64,000 nt of DNA from AP-15 sp963775875 (GCA_963775875.1 CAVZKP010000021.1:62001-126000), one strand, 5' to 3'. Positions 19,229 to 32,963 are shown, numbered from the stretch's first letter. Numbers and translations: made by a program. Notes: generated from the sequence alone by a model not told the origin.

Positions 19229-19397
19229 TCTCAAACCCTCAAGCACGGCGACCGCCCGACGCTGCTGCGCGTCGGTGCGATCAGGCACCTCTACCCGGAA
19301 ATATCTGCGCCCGCTCGCAAAGGCGCGTGAGCCACGGCTGACAGGATCGGGCTGCGTCTAGGTGGCTTCCTACGGCCAGCCCCGCAAACGAACCCGC

Positions 19398-19426
19398 ATA
19401 TAATTACTCGGCGCGCCGCGGGTCAA
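19398..19426 (-). promoter_or_regulatory. Sigma-70-type promoter of the str operon
   Basis: On the minus strand, TTGACC (-35, positions 19426-19421) is separated by exactly 17 bp from TTATAT (-10, positions 19403-19398). This fits the alphaproteobacterial housekeeping consensus, in which TTGAC is strong and -10 is loose. Transcription would start near 19390, leaving a leader of about 160 nt before rpsL. The spacer contains the palindrome CGGCGCGCCG. It would let str-S10-spc-alpha genes be transcribed independently of rpoBC. Confidence 0.65.
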
Positions 19427-19456
19427 GTCGCTTTGGCGCAAAAGCGGGCGGGGCAG

Positions 19457-19480
19457 GGGGGCGGGAGTGACCCCGCCCCC
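19457..19480 (-). terminator. Strong GC hairpin just after rpoC
   Basis: A perfect 9-bp stem (GGGGGCGGG / CCCGCCCCC) with a 6-nt loop lies 6 bp beyond the rpoC stop codon. No U-run follows directly; the nearest TTTT is about 14 nt further on, in a second small stem CGCTTT/AAAGCG. It could be a Rho-independent-like terminator, a 3'-end stabiliser, or a pause site separating the beta operon from str. Confidence 0.45.
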
Positions 19481-19485
19481 TCGCC

Positions 19486-23661
<4,176 letters not shown>

Positions 23662-23754
23662 GAACGACCCCTTTTGGAAAACTCGTGACCAGGGCTATGC
23701 CGAGCCCCGCCGTTTACTTGCTGCCGGCGCGCGATGGCCTGCTGGTCGATCCGA

Positions 23755-26700
23755 TCAATAGTCGCGCTGCTCCAATTCGACGTTGAGGCCGAGCGAGCGC
23801 AGTTCCTTGACCAGCACATTGAAGGATTCCGGGATGCCGGCCTCGAAATTGTCGTCGCCGCGCACGATCGCCTCATAGACCTTGGTGCGGCCCGACACGT
23901 CGTCCGACTTGACCGTCAGCATCTCTTGCAAAGTGTAGGCCGCGCCATAGGCCTCCAAGCGCCCACACCTCCATCTCGCCAAAGCGCTGGCCGCCGAACT
24001 GGGCCTTGCCGCCGAGCGGCTGCTGGGTGACCAGGCTGTATGGGCCGATCGAGCGGGCATGGATCTTGTCGTCGACCAGATGGTGCAGCTTCATCATGTA
24101 GATATAGCCCACCGTCACCTTGCGATCGAACGCCTCGCCGGTGCGGCCGTCGACCAGGGTGACCTGGCCCGAGGAGGCCAGCCCGGCCTTTTCCAGCATG
24201 GCCACGATGTCGGCCTCGCTGGCGCCGTCGAACACCGGGCTGGCCATCGGCACGCCGTTGGTCAGATTGCCGGCCAGTTCGAGCAGTTCGGCCGGGGCGA
24301 GGCGGGCGATCTCGGCCCCCTCCGGCCCCTGATACATCTCGCCGAGCACGCCGCGCAGCGCCCCGTCGCCGTCCTCGCCGCCGCCGCGCCGGACCGCGGC
24401 CAGCACGTCGCCGATCCGCCGCCCGAGCCCGGCCGCGGCCCAGCCGAGATGGGTTTCGAGGATCTGGCCGACATTCATCCGGCTCGGCACGCCGAGCGGG
24501 TTGAGCACGATGTCGACCGGGGTGCCGTCCTCGAGATAGGGCATGTCCTCGCACGGCATGATGCGCGAGATCACGCCCTTGTTGCCGTGCCGGCCGGCCA
24601 TCTTGTCGCCGGGCTGCAACTTGCGCTTCACCGCGACGAAGACCTTGACCATCTTCATCACCCCGGGCGGCAGCTCGTCGCCGCGCTGCAGCTTCTCGAC
24701 CTTGTTCTCAAAGCGCGCGGTGAGTTCGCCGACGGCGTCCTCCATCTGCTTCTTCAAGGCCTCGATATCAGCCATCCGGGCGTCGTCGCGGATCGAGATC
24801 TGCTTCCACAGCGAGGGTATGTATTCGGCCAGCGCCGCCTCGGTAAGCTCGGTCCCGGACCTCATCCCCTTCGGCCCGCCGACCGCAATCTGGCCCAGCA
24901 TCAACTCCTTGAGCCGGGCGGCAAAGCTGCGTTCGAGGATCACCCGCTCGTCGTCGCGGTCCTTGGCCAGCCGCTCGATCTCGGCGCGCTCGATCGCCAG
25001 CGCGCGCTCGTCCTTGTCGACGCCGCGGCGCGAGAACACCCGCACCTCGACGATCGTGCCGGAAACCCCGGGCGGCAGGCGCAGCGAGGTGTCGCGCACG
25101 TCGGAGGCCTTTTCGCCGAAGATCGCGCGCAGCAGCTTTTCTTCGGGCGTCATCGGCGATTCGCCTTTCGGCGTCACCTTGCCGACCAGGATGTCGCCGG
25201 GTTTGACCTCGGCGCCGATATAGACGATGCCGGCCTCGTCGAGGTTCTTGAGCGCCTCCTCGCCGACATTCGGGATGTCGCGGGTGATCTCCTCCTGGCC
25301 GAGCTTGGTGTCGCGCGCCATCACCTCGAATTCTTCGATATGGATCGAGGTGAACACGTCGTCGGAGACGATGCGCTCGGAAATCAGGATCGAATCCTCG
25401 AAATTGTAGCCGTTCCACGGCATGAACGCGCACAAGACGTTGCGCCCCAGCGCCAGCTCGCCGAGCTGGGTCGACGGGCCGTCGGCGATGATGTCGCCGG
25501 CGCTGACCTGGTCGCCGACTTTGACCAGCGGCCGCTGGGTGATGCAGGTGTTCTGGTTCGAGCGCTGGAACTTCAGCAGATTGTAGATGTCGACGCCCGA
25601 GGCGGCCGACGAGGTCTCGGCGGTCGCCCGGATCACGACGCGGGTGGCGTCGACCTGGTCGATCACGCCGGAGCGGCGGGCGATGATCGTCACCCCGGAA
25701 TCGCGGGCCACCGTCTCCTCCATGCCGGTGCCGACCAGCGGCGCCTCGGCGCGGATCAGCGGCACCGCCTGGCGCTGCATGTTCGAGCCCATCAGCGCGC
25801 GGTTGGCGTCGTCGTTTTCGAGGAACGGGATCAGCGCCGCCGCCACCGAAACCAGCTGCTTCGGCGACACGTCGATCAAATCGATATCCTGCGGCCGCTG
25901 CATGACGAAATCGCCGCCCTTGCGGCAATTGGTCAGGTCGGCGGTGATCCGGCCCGCGCCGTCGGTCTCGACATTGGCCTGGGCGATCGCGTAGCGGCCT
26001 TCGTCCATCGCCGACAGATAGACCACCTCGTCGGTGACCCTGCCGTCGTCGACCCGGCGATACGGGCTCTCGATGAACCCGTATTGGTTGACCCGTGCAT
26101 AGGTCGCCAGGCTGTTGATCAGGCCGATATTCGGCCCCTCCGGGGTTTCGATCGGGCAGATCCGCCCGTAATGGGTCGGATGCACGTCGCGCACCTCAAA
26201 GCCGGCGCGCTCGCGGGTCAGACCGCCGGGACCCAGCGCCGACAGCCGCCGCTTGTGGGTGATTTCGCTGAGCGGGTTGGTCTGGTCCATGAACTGCGAG
26301 AGCTGCGAGGAGCCGAAAAACTCGCGCACCGCCGCCGCCGCCGGCTTGGCATTGATCAGGTCGTGCGGCATCACCGTGTCGATCTCGACCGAGCTCATGC
26401 GCTCGCGGATCGCCCGCTCCATGCGTAACAGGCCGACCCGGTACTGGTTCTCCATCAATTCGCCGACCGAGCGCACCCGGCGGTTGCCGAGATGATCGAT
26501 ATCGTCGATCTCGCCGCGGCCGTCCTTCAGTTCGACCAGGACTTTGAGGATCGCCAGGATGTCGGCCTTGCGCAGGGTGCGCACCGTGTCCTCGGTGTCG
26601 AGCCCCAGCCGCGAGTTCATCTTGACCCGGCCGACCGCCGACAAATCGTAGCGCTCGGAATCGAAGAACAGGCTGTTGAACAGCGCCTCGGCGGTCTCCA

Positions 26701-27928
26701 GGGTCGGCGGCTCGCCCGGCCGCATGACCCGGTAGATGTCGATCAGCGCGTCCTCGCGGGTCGCGTTCTTGTCGATGGTCAGGGTGTTGCGGATATAGGG
26801 ACCGACCGTGACGTGATCGATGTCGAGGACCGGCAGTTCGCCGATCCCGGCCTCGATCAGCTGGGCCAGGGTCGCCGCGGTGATCTCGTCGCCGGCTTCG
26901 AAATAAACCTCGCCGGTCTCTTCGTTGATCAGGTCCGAGGCGAAATAGCGGCCGATCAATTCCTCGTCGAGGACCAGGATGTCGCCCAGTCCGGCTTCGC
27001 GCAGGCGGCGGGCGACGCGCGGCGTGACCCGCTCGCCGGCCGGCAGCACCACCTCGCCGGTGCCCGCGTCGCGCAGGTCGTTGGTCAGCTTGCCCTTGAA
27101 GTGATCGGGATCGAATGGCGCCATCCAGCCCTGCGGGCCGTGGCGAAACACGATCGTCCGATAAAACCACGACAGGATCTCTTCCTTGGTCATCCCGACC
27201 GCTTCGCCCGGCTGCAATGGCTTGGCATCGGCCTTGCGCGCGGCGCGCATCTGCTCGGTGGCGGCGTCGTCGAGGGCCATCAGCAGGGTCGTCGCCGGCA
27301 ATTTGCGGCGCCGGTCGATGCGGACATAGAGGTGATCCTTGGCGTCGAACTCGAAATCGAGCCACGAGCCGCGGTACGGGATCACCCGGGCGGCGAACAG
27401 ATATTTGCCCGAGGAGTGGGTCTTGCCCTTGTCGTGATCGAAAAACACCCCCGGGCTGCGGTGCATCTGGGAGACGATGACCCGCTCGGTGCCGTTGATG
27501 ATGAAGGTGCCGTTCTTCGTCATCAGCGGCATGTCGCCCATATAGACGTCCTGCTCCTTGATGTCGCGGATCGAACGCGAGCCGGTGTCCTCGTCGACAT
27601 CCCAGACCACGAGCCGCAGGGTGACCTTCAGCGGCGCGGCAAAGGTGATCCCGCGCTGCTGGCATTCACCGACATCGTATTTCGGCGGTTCGAGCTCGTA
27701 GCGGACGAATTCGAGCTGGGCGCGCTCGGAGAAGTCGCGGATCGGGAAGACCGATTTGAGCACCTCCTGCAGCCCGGAACTGGCGCGTTCCTCGGGCGCT
27801 TCGCCCATCTGCAGAAAATGGTCGTAGGAGCTCTTCTGAACCTCGATCAGGTTTGGCATCGGCGCGACCTCGGGGACGCGTCCGAAGCTCTTGCGGATGC
27901 GCTTCTTGCCCGTAAAGGATATAGCCAT
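23755..27928 (-). CDS. rpoB: RNA polymerase beta subunit, one frameshift near the C-terminus
   Basis: Beta forms one jaw of RNA polymerase and the rifampicin pocket. I take ATG 27926-27928 (MAISFTGKKRIRKSFGRVPE), with GAGGAG about 7 bases upstream. The in-frame ATG at 28012 would add 28 unconserved residues. The rifampicin region SSQLSQFMDQTNPLSEITHK.RRLSALGPGG is wild type by eye. After GGKAQFGGQRFGEMEVWAL an extra A in CTCCAAGCG (23955-23957) shifts the frame. The true end continues EAYGAAYTLQEMLTVKSDDV and stops at 23755. Corrected length is 1390 aa. Confidence 0.95.
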
Positions 27929-28125
27929 GCATGCTCCTCGCTGTGGGTCGCCGCAGAGTGACCCGATCTCGGTTTTCGCCGCCGGTCGGCGGCCGGTCGC
28001 CAACCGCGTCATCGATCCGGGCCGCCACTCGCCCGAGCCGATGACCAGCCTTGCTCGCGGGCCGCTGCCCGGTCCGCACTCGCCTGTTGCGCCTACCCGC
28101 CGGCTTCAAGCCCGACCCGCGCCTA

Positions 28126-28182
28126 GACGCCAAAACCCGGCGTGCGCGACAGGTCGCGCCCCGGTTTCCAGGTTTTGGTGTC
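28126..28182 (-). promoter_or_regulatory. Nested hairpin in the rplL-rpoB spacer
   Basis: Within the 315-bp gap between rplL and rpoB (27929-28243), positions 28126-28137 pair with 28171-28182 over 12 bp (one G-U). They enclose a second hairpin, GCGCGAC/GTCGCGC, at 28144-28159. This is where Escherichia coli has its rplL-rpoB attenuator and RNase III site, so a role in reducing or processing the rpoBC transcript is likely by position. No U-run follows, so a simple terminator is less likely. I see no gene in the rest of the gap. Confidence 0.5.
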
Positions 28183-28243
28183 GGGCTCGGCGGCCCCGGA
28201 TGGGCGGGCGCCGGCCCCCGATCGAGGTAAGCTCGTAGCAGGC

Positions 28244-28615
28244 CTACTTTATTTCGACAGTCGCACCCGCATCTTCAAGCTGTTTTTTTATTTTCGCCGC
28301 CTCTTCCTTGTTGACGCCCTCCTTGACCGGCTTGGGGGCCGCCTCGACCAGATCCTTGGCCTCTTTCAGACCGAGGCTGGTGATCGCGCGTACTTCCTTG
28401 ATCACGTTGATCTTTTTCTCGCCGATCGCGGCCAGGATGACGTCGAATTCGGTCTGTTCGACGGCCGCCTCGGCCGGTGCCGCGGCAGCCGCCGCCACCG
28501 CCACCGGCGCGGCCGCGGAGACGCCCCATTTCTCTTCCAGCATTTTCGACAACTGAGCCGCCTCGATCACGCTCAGCGCCGACAGATCATCGACTATTCT
28601 TGCCAGATCCGGCAT
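28244..28615 (-). CDS. rplL: 50S ribosomal protein L7/L12
   Basis: L7/L12 dimers form the stalk that recruits translation GTPases. The 123-aa product has the N-terminal dimerisation domain, an alanine-rich hinge (about residues 36-50), and the C-terminal domain EFDVILAAIGEKKINVIKEV with GLKEAKDLVEAAPKPVKEGV. It ends ...AGATVEIK. It follows rplJ by 72 bp and is intact. Confidence 0.97.
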   Translation of the reverse strand: MPDLARIVDDLSALSVIEAAQLSKMLEEKWGVSAAAPVAVAAAAAAPAEAAVEQTEFDVILAAIGEKKINVIKEVRAITSLGLKEAKDLVEAAPKPVKEGVNKEEAAKIKKQLEDAGATVEIK

Positions 28616-28687
28616 CTTCTACTCCCGATTTCCCAAGATTGACCTTGATTAAGACGAAAGGCGATTAAGACGATGGGCGATGCCGGG

Positions 28688-29290
28688 CTACCCGGTCTCG
28701 CCCGGGCCTGCCGCCTCGCCGGTCCCACCGGCGCTATCGGCATCCGCGGTCCCACCGGCGCTATCGGCATCCGCGGTCCCGCCCTGGCTTTCGGCATGCG
28801 CGGCCAGCACCCGGGCGATCTGCCCGGCCGGCGCCTGCAAGACTCGGGCGACCCGCGTCGCCGGGGCGACCAGCAGGCCGATCAGCCGGCCGCGCAATTC
28901 GTCGAGCCCGGGCAGCAGGGCCAATTCCTTGACCCCGGCGGCATCGATCAGCCGGCCGGCGAGCCCGCCGCCGATGATCGTCAGCTTGTCGTTGCGGTTG
29001 GCGAACTCGACCGTGACCTTGGCCGCGGCGACCGGATCGCGCGAAAAGGCGATCGCGGTCGGGCCGCGGAACAGCGGCGACAGCGCGGCGAACGCGGTGC
29101 CGTCGAGGGCGCGCCGCGCCAGCCGGTTCTTGGTCACCCGGTAGCGCGCCCCGGCGCCGCGCACCTGGCGGCGCAATTGGGTCGCCTCGGCGACGGTGAG
29201 CCCCGTTTGGTGGGTCACCACGACGCACACGGTGTCGGCCAGATCCTGCTGCAGGGTCTCGACCAGTTTCTGCTTTTGTGCTCGGTCCAC
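28688..29290 (-). CDS. rplJ: 50S ribosomal protein L10 with a repeat-extended tail
   Basis: L10 anchors L7/L12 dimers to the ribosome. The conserved part starts MDRAQKQKLVETLQQDLADT and includes YRVTKNRLARRALDGTAFAAL and the L12-binding C-terminal helix near LARVLAAHAESQ. The usual length is about 172 aa; this one has 200. The extra residues are Gly/Ala/Asp-rich and contain two perfect copies of GGTADADSA, encoded by a 27-bp tandem repeat at about 28720-28785. The repeat could vary in copy number between strains. Confidence 0.95.
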   Translation of the reverse strand: MDRAQKQKLVETLQQDLADTVCVVVTHQTGLTVAEATQLRRQVRGAGARYRVTKNRLARRALDGTAFAALSPLFRGPTAIAFSRDPVAAAKVTVEFANRNDKLTIIGGGLAGRLIDAAGVKELALLPGLDELRGRLIGLLVAPATRVARVLQAPAGQIARVLAAHAESQGGTADADSAGGTADADSAGGTGEAAGPGETG

Positions 29291-29342
29291 TGCGGTCTCC
29301 GACCCCGATCCCGTGCGCCTGTTGCGCCGCCAGCCGCCCCGC

Positions 29343-30050
29343 CTAAGCCCGGGCGTCCTCGGCCAGATCCGACAATTCGACCTTGACGCCCGGTCCCATC
29401 GTCGAGCTCAAACTGACCTTCTTGATGTAGGTGCCTCTGACGCCGCTCGGCTTGTTCCGGGTGATCGCGCCGACAAAGGCGCGCACATTATCCGCAAGCG
29501 CGTCCGGGGTAAAGCTCGCTTTGCCGACCCCGGCATGGACCAGCCCGGCCTTTTCGGCGCGGAACTCGACCTGGCCGCCCTTGGCGGCGCGCACCGCCTC
29601 GCCGACATTCTGCGTCACCGTGCCGAGCCGCGGGTTCGGCATCAGCCCGCGCGGGCCGAGGATCTTGCCGAGCCGCCCGACCAGCGCCATCAGGTCGGGG
29701 GTGGCGATGGCGCGATCGAAATCGATGTTGCCGGCCTGCACCTTCTCGGCCAAATCCTCGGCGCCGACGATATCGGCCCCGGCCGCCTCGGCCTCCTTGG
29801 CGCGATCGCCGCGGGCGAACACCGCGACCCGCACCGTCTTGCCGGTGCCGTGCGGCAGCATCACCGTGCCGCGCAGATTCTGGTCCTGTTTGCGCGGATC
29901 GAGGTTGAGGTTCATCGCCACCTCGACGGTTTCGTCGAACTTGGCCGAGGCGCTCGATTTGATCAGCTTGACCGCCGCGTCGAGCGGCAGCGCCGCCGCC
30001 GGATCGATCCCCTCATAGGCCTTTTTGAGGCGCTTGCCCATTTTTGCCAT
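29343..30050 (-). CDS. rplA: 50S ribosomal protein L1
   Basis: L1 forms the mobile stalk at the E site and, in many bacteria, represses its own rplK-rplA mRNA. From ATG 30048-30050 the product is 235 aa, beginning MAKMGKRLKKAYEGIDPAAA. It has KFDETVEVAMNLNLDPRKQD, GTGKTVRVAVFARGDRAKEA and ILGPRGLMPNPRLGTVT, ending SDLAEDARA. The open frame extends upstream through rplK in nonsense. The start lies 5 bp after the rplK stop. Confidence 0.97.
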   Translation of the reverse strand: MAKMGKRLKKAYEGIDPAAALPLDAAVKLIKSSASAKFDETVEVAMNLNLDPRKQDQNLRGTVMLPHGTGKTVRVAVFARGDRAKEAEAAGADIVGAEDLAEKVQAGNIDFDRAIATPDLMALVGRLGKILGPRGLMPNPRLGTVTQNVGEAVRAAKGGQVEFRAEKAGLVHAGVGKASFTPDALADNVRAFVGAITRNKPSGVRGTYIKKVSLSSTMGPGVKVELSDLAEDARA

Positions 30051-30055
30051 GCTTT

Positions 30056-30487
30056 TCACTCCACCACGTCGAGCCCCATCGAGCGCGCCGAGCCGATCAG
30101 CATGCGGCAGGCGCCCTCGATATCCTTGGCATTGAGGTCCGGCATCTTCTTTTCCGCGATCTCGCGGATCTGGGCCATTGTCACCCGCCCCATCGTACTG
30201 CCCTTGCCGGTAGTCTGCGAGCCCTTCTCGATCCCGGCCGCCTTTTTCAGGAAATAGGTGTTGGGCGGGCTCTTGGTGACAAAGGTGAACGAGCGATCGG
30301 CGAAGGCGGTGATCACCACCGGGATCGGCATGCCCGGTTCGAGGTTCTGCGTCGCGGCGTTGAACGCCTTGCAGAACTCCATGATGTTGAGGCCGCGCTG
30401 ACCCAGCGCCGGGCCGATCGGCGGCGAGGGGTTGGCCTTGCCGGCCGGAACCTGCAACTTGATGATGCCGACGACTTTTTTTGCCAT
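30056..30487 (-). CDS. rplK: 50S ribosomal protein L11
   Basis: L11 binds the GTPase-associated centre of 23S rRNA and is needed for stringent-response activation by RelA-type enzymes. The 143-aa product starts MAKKVVGIIKLQVPAGKANP, with the proline-rich PIGPALGQRGLNIMEFCKAF hinge. It ends SARSMGLDVVE. It is preceded by a 123-bp gap to nusG occupied largely by an intergenic palindromic repeat. Confidence 0.97.
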   Translation of the reverse strand: MAKKVVGIIKLQVPAGKANPSPPIGPALGQRGLNIMEFCKAFNAATQNLEPGMPIPVVITAFADRSFTFVTKSPPNTYFLKKAAGIEKGSQTTGKGSTMGRVTMAQIREIAEKKMPDLNAKDIEGACRMLIGSARSMGLDVVE

Positions 30488-30515
30488 CGTTTCTCTCTAT
30501 CAGCCTGCTGTTGTC

Positions 30516-30598
30516 GTCATTGCGAGGAGCGCGGCGACGAAGCAATCTCGACGGGACATAGTCGGCACGAGACTGCTTCGCTGTGCTCGTAATTACCC
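30516..30598. repeat. Palindromic repeat between nusG and rplK
   Basis: The arms CATTGCGAGGAGCGCGGCGA...GAAGCAATCTCG and CGAGACTGCTTCGCTGTGCTCGTAATTACC are imperfect inverted copies. This matches a family widespread in Proteobacteria whose artefactual translation reads IARSAATKQS...LLR(F/C)ARN. It sits within the secE-nusG-rplKAJL unit, so its hairpin is likely transcribed between nusG and rplK. Confidence 0.8.
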
Positions 30599-30610
30599 AT
30601 CCACCGCCGC

Positions 30611-31144
30611 TCAGACCTTTTCGACCTGCGAATATTCCAGCTCGACCGGGGTGGCGCGGCCAAAGATCGACACCGCGACCTTGACCCGCGCCCGTTCCTC
30701 GTCGACATCCTCGACCAGACCGTTGAACGAGGTGAACGGGCCGTCGCAGACCCGCACCTGCTCGCCGACCTCGAAGGTGATCGAGGGTTTCGGCCGCTCG
30801 ATCCCCTCCTGGACCTGATACATGATGCGCGCCGCCTCGTTGTCGCTGATCGGCGACGGCCGGGCGCCGCGGCCGCCGAGAAAGCCGGTGACCTTGGCGG
30901 TGTTCTTGACCAGATGCCAGGTCTCGTCGCTCAAATCCATCTTGATCAGCACATAGCCCGGGAAAAACTTGCGCTCGGAACTGACCTTGGCGCCGCGCTT
31001 GACCTCGACCACCTCCTCGGTCGGCACCAGGATCTCCTCGAACCGATCCGACATGCCCTTCTGCTCGGCCTGCTCGCGGATCGAGGCCGCGACCTTTTTC
31101 TCAAAGCCCGAATAAACATGGATCACGTACCAGCGGCTGGTCAT
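30611..31144 (-). CDS. nusG: Transcription termination/antitermination factor NusG
   Basis: NusG binds the RNA polymerase clamp through its N-terminal domain and Rho or S10 through its KOW domain. The 177-aa product begins MTSRWYVIHVYSGFEKKVAA. It contains ERKFFPGYVLIKMDLSDETW and TGFLGGRGARPSPIS, then the C-terminal KOW GEQVRVCDGPFTSFNGLVED with SIFGRATPVELEYSQVEKV. It follows secE by 18 bp in the usual secE-nusG pair. The frame is intact. Confidence 0.97.
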   Translation of the reverse strand: MTSRWYVIHVYSGFEKKVAASIREQAEQKGMSDRFEEILVPTEEVVEVKRGAKVSSERKFFPGYVLIKMDLSDETWHLVKNTAKVTGFLGGRGARPSPISDNEAARIMYQVQEGIERPKPSITFEVGEQVRVCDGPFTSFNGLVEDVDEERARVKVAVSIFGRATPVELEYSQVEKV

Positions 31145-31162
31145 CGCGCGCGCTCCAAACCC

Positions 31163-31360
31163 CTAAGACCCGAGCCCGAAGATCAGGCGCACGCCGGCCG
31201 AAAACACCTGGTCGACGACAAAGAAGAAGCCGGCGGCGATGAACACCATCACGAACACCATCGCGGTGGTGACCACCGTCTCCTTGCGGGTCGGCCAGGT
31301 GACGCGGGCAACCTCCTCGCGGACCTCCTCGATGAATTTGACCGGGCTCGTCTTGGCCAT
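31163..31360 (-). CDS. secE: Protein translocase subunit SecE
   Basis: SecE clamps the SecY channel at the inner membrane. From ATG 31358-31360 the product is 65 aa, the short single-helix form. It has an amphipathic segment KFIEEVREEVARVTWPTRKE followed by one membrane helix, TTAMVFVMVFIAAGFFFVVD, and ends LIFGLGS. The long upstream extension of the open frame reads into the tRNA-Trp spacer and is rejected. Confidence 0.95.
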   Translation of the reverse strand: MAKTSPVKFIEEVREEVARVTWPTRKETVVTTAMVFVMVFIAAGFFFVVDQVFSAGVRLIFGLGS

Positions 31361-31460
31361 CAGCTGACTGCACTCGAAGGAGGGAGGAACCACAACGATG
31401 GGGGAACCGCTACCCATATGGCGCCGCGCCCGGCCCGGTTCCACCACAGCCGTCGCCGCC

Positions 31461-31536
31461 TGGCAGGAGTGGAGGGGCTCGAACCCCCAACCCCCGGTTT
31501 TGGAGACCGGTGCTCTACCAGTTGAGCTACACTCCT
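31461..31536 (-). tRNA. tRNA-Trp (CCA anticodon)
   Basis: A 76-nt minus-strand cloverleaf runs from AGGAGTG to CACTCCT-G-CCA, with the CCA end encoded. It has D-arm GCTC/GAGC, anticodon stem CCGGT/ACCGG with loop CTCCAAA giving anticodon CCA, and a TTCGAGC T-loop. It lies between tuf2 and secE, the classic tRNA-Trp-secE-nusG arrangement. Confidence 0.97.
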
Positions 31537-31554
31537 AGGCTGATGCGGCACCGA

Positions 31555-31621
31555 GCGCCGTCATTTGCCTGACGCCGTCATTTGCCGAACGCCGTCACTT
31601 CCCAAGCGCATTTCGGCGCCG
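31555..31621. repeat. Short degenerate direct repeats after tuf2
   Basis: The spacer between tuf2 and tRNA-Trp has about three direct copies of a 17-bp unit GCCGTCATTTGCCGAAC with substitutions (near 31557, 31574 and 31591). A further GCCGTCATTTG covers the tuf2 stop codon at 31617-31627. The unit looks as if it was duplicated from the end of tuf2. No function is evident. Confidence 0.5.
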
Positions 31622-32812
31622 TCATTTGATGATTTTGGCGACGACGCCGGCGCCGACGGTGCGGCCGCCTTCGCGGATGGCGAAACGCAGGCCCTCATCC
31701 ATGGCGATCGGCGCGATCAATTCGATCTCCATCGAGATGTTGTCGCCGGGCATCACCATCTCGGTGCCCTCGGGCAGGTGCACGGTGCCGGTCACATCGG
31801 TGGTGCGGAAATAGAATTGCGGCCGGTAATTGCCGAAGAACGGCGTGTGCCGGCCGCCTTCCTCCTTGGTCAGGATATAGGCCTCGCACTGAAACCTGGT
31901 GTGCGGGGTGATCGAGCCGGGGGCGGCCAGCACCTGGCCGCGCTCGACCTCCTCGCGCTTGGTGCCGCGCAGCAAGGCCCCGATATTGTCGCCGGCCTCG
32001 CCCTGGTCGAGCAGTTTGCGAAACATCTCGACCCCGGTGACCACGGTCTTGGCGGTCGGCCGCAAGCCGACGATCTCGACCTCGTCGCCGACCTTGACGA
32101 TGCCGCGCTCGACCCGGCCGGTGACCACCGTGCCGCGCCCCGAGATCGTGAACACATCCTCGATCGGCATCAGAAACGGCCGGTCCTTGGCCCGCTCCGG
32201 CTGCGGGATATAGGCGTCGACCGCGGCCATCAATTCCAGGATCGAATTGTGCCCCTGCTCCGGGTTCTTGCCTTCGAGCGCGAACAGCGCCGAGCCGCGC
32301 ACCACCGGCAGATCGTCGCCGGGAAACCCGTAGGACGACATCAATTCGCGCATCTCCAATTCGACCAGGTCGAGCAGTTCCGGGTCGTCGACCATGTCGA
32401 CCTTGTTCATATACACCACCAGGGACGGCACCCCGACCTGGCGCGCCAGCAGGATATGCTCGCGGGTCTGCGGCATCGGCCCGTCCGCCGCCGACACCAC
32501 CAGGATCGCCCCATCCATCTGCGCCGCCCCGGTGATCATGTTCTTGACGTAATCGGCATGGCCCGGACAGTCGACATGCGCGTAATGCCGGTTCGCCGTC
32601 TCGTATTCGACATGCGCGGTGGCGATCGTGATCCCGCGCGCCCGCTCCTCCGGCGCCTTGTCGATCTGGTCGAACGGCACAAACGTCGCCCCGCCGGTTT
32701 CCGCCAATACCTTGGTGATCGCCGCCGTCAGCGTCGTCTTGCCATGGTCGATGTGACCAATCGTCCCGATGTTGCAGTGCGGCTTGGTCCGCTGAAACTT
32801 CGCCTTCGACAT
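31622..32812 (-). CDS. tuf: Elongation factor Tu, copy 2, intact
   Basis: This is the full 396-aa EF-Tu, from MSKAKFQRTKPHCNIGTIGH to GAGVVAKIIK. The P-loop GHIDHGKTT is at 19-27, DCPGHADYVKNMITGAAQMD at about 81-100, and NKVDMVDD is the guanine-specificity motif. It differs from copy 1 by only a handful of substitutions plus the two insertions there, indicating recent gene conversion or duplication maintenance. It sits between tRNA-Gly and tRNA-Trp, the tufB position, and is probably driven by the tRNA-Tyr promoter. Confidence 0.98.
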   Translation of the reverse strand: MSKAKFQRTKPHCNIGTIGHIDHGKTTLTAAITKVLAETGGATFVPFDQIDKAPEERARGITIATAHVEYETANRHYAHVDCPGHADYVKNMITGAAQMDGAILVVSAADGPMPQTREHILLARQVGVPSLVVYMNKVDMVDDPELLDLVELEMRELMSSYGFPGDDLPVVRGSALFALEGKNPEQGHNSILELMAAVDAYIPQPERAKDRPFLMPIEDVFTISGRGTVVTGRVERGIVKVGDEVEIVGLRPTAKTVVTGVEMFRKLLDQGEAGDNIGALLRGTKREEVERGQVLAAPGSITPHTRFQCEAYILTKEEGGRHTPFFGNYRPQFYFRTTDVTGTVHLPEGTEMVMPGDNISMEIELIAPIAMDEGLRFAIREGGRTVGAGVVAKIIK

Positions 32813-32888
32813 CGCTTCCGGCTTTCCGTCAAAGAAACAGGCACTCTATACCCAAAATACCCAAACCCGTGCGCCGCGGCGGGCGGGC

Positions 32889-32963
<75 letters not shown>

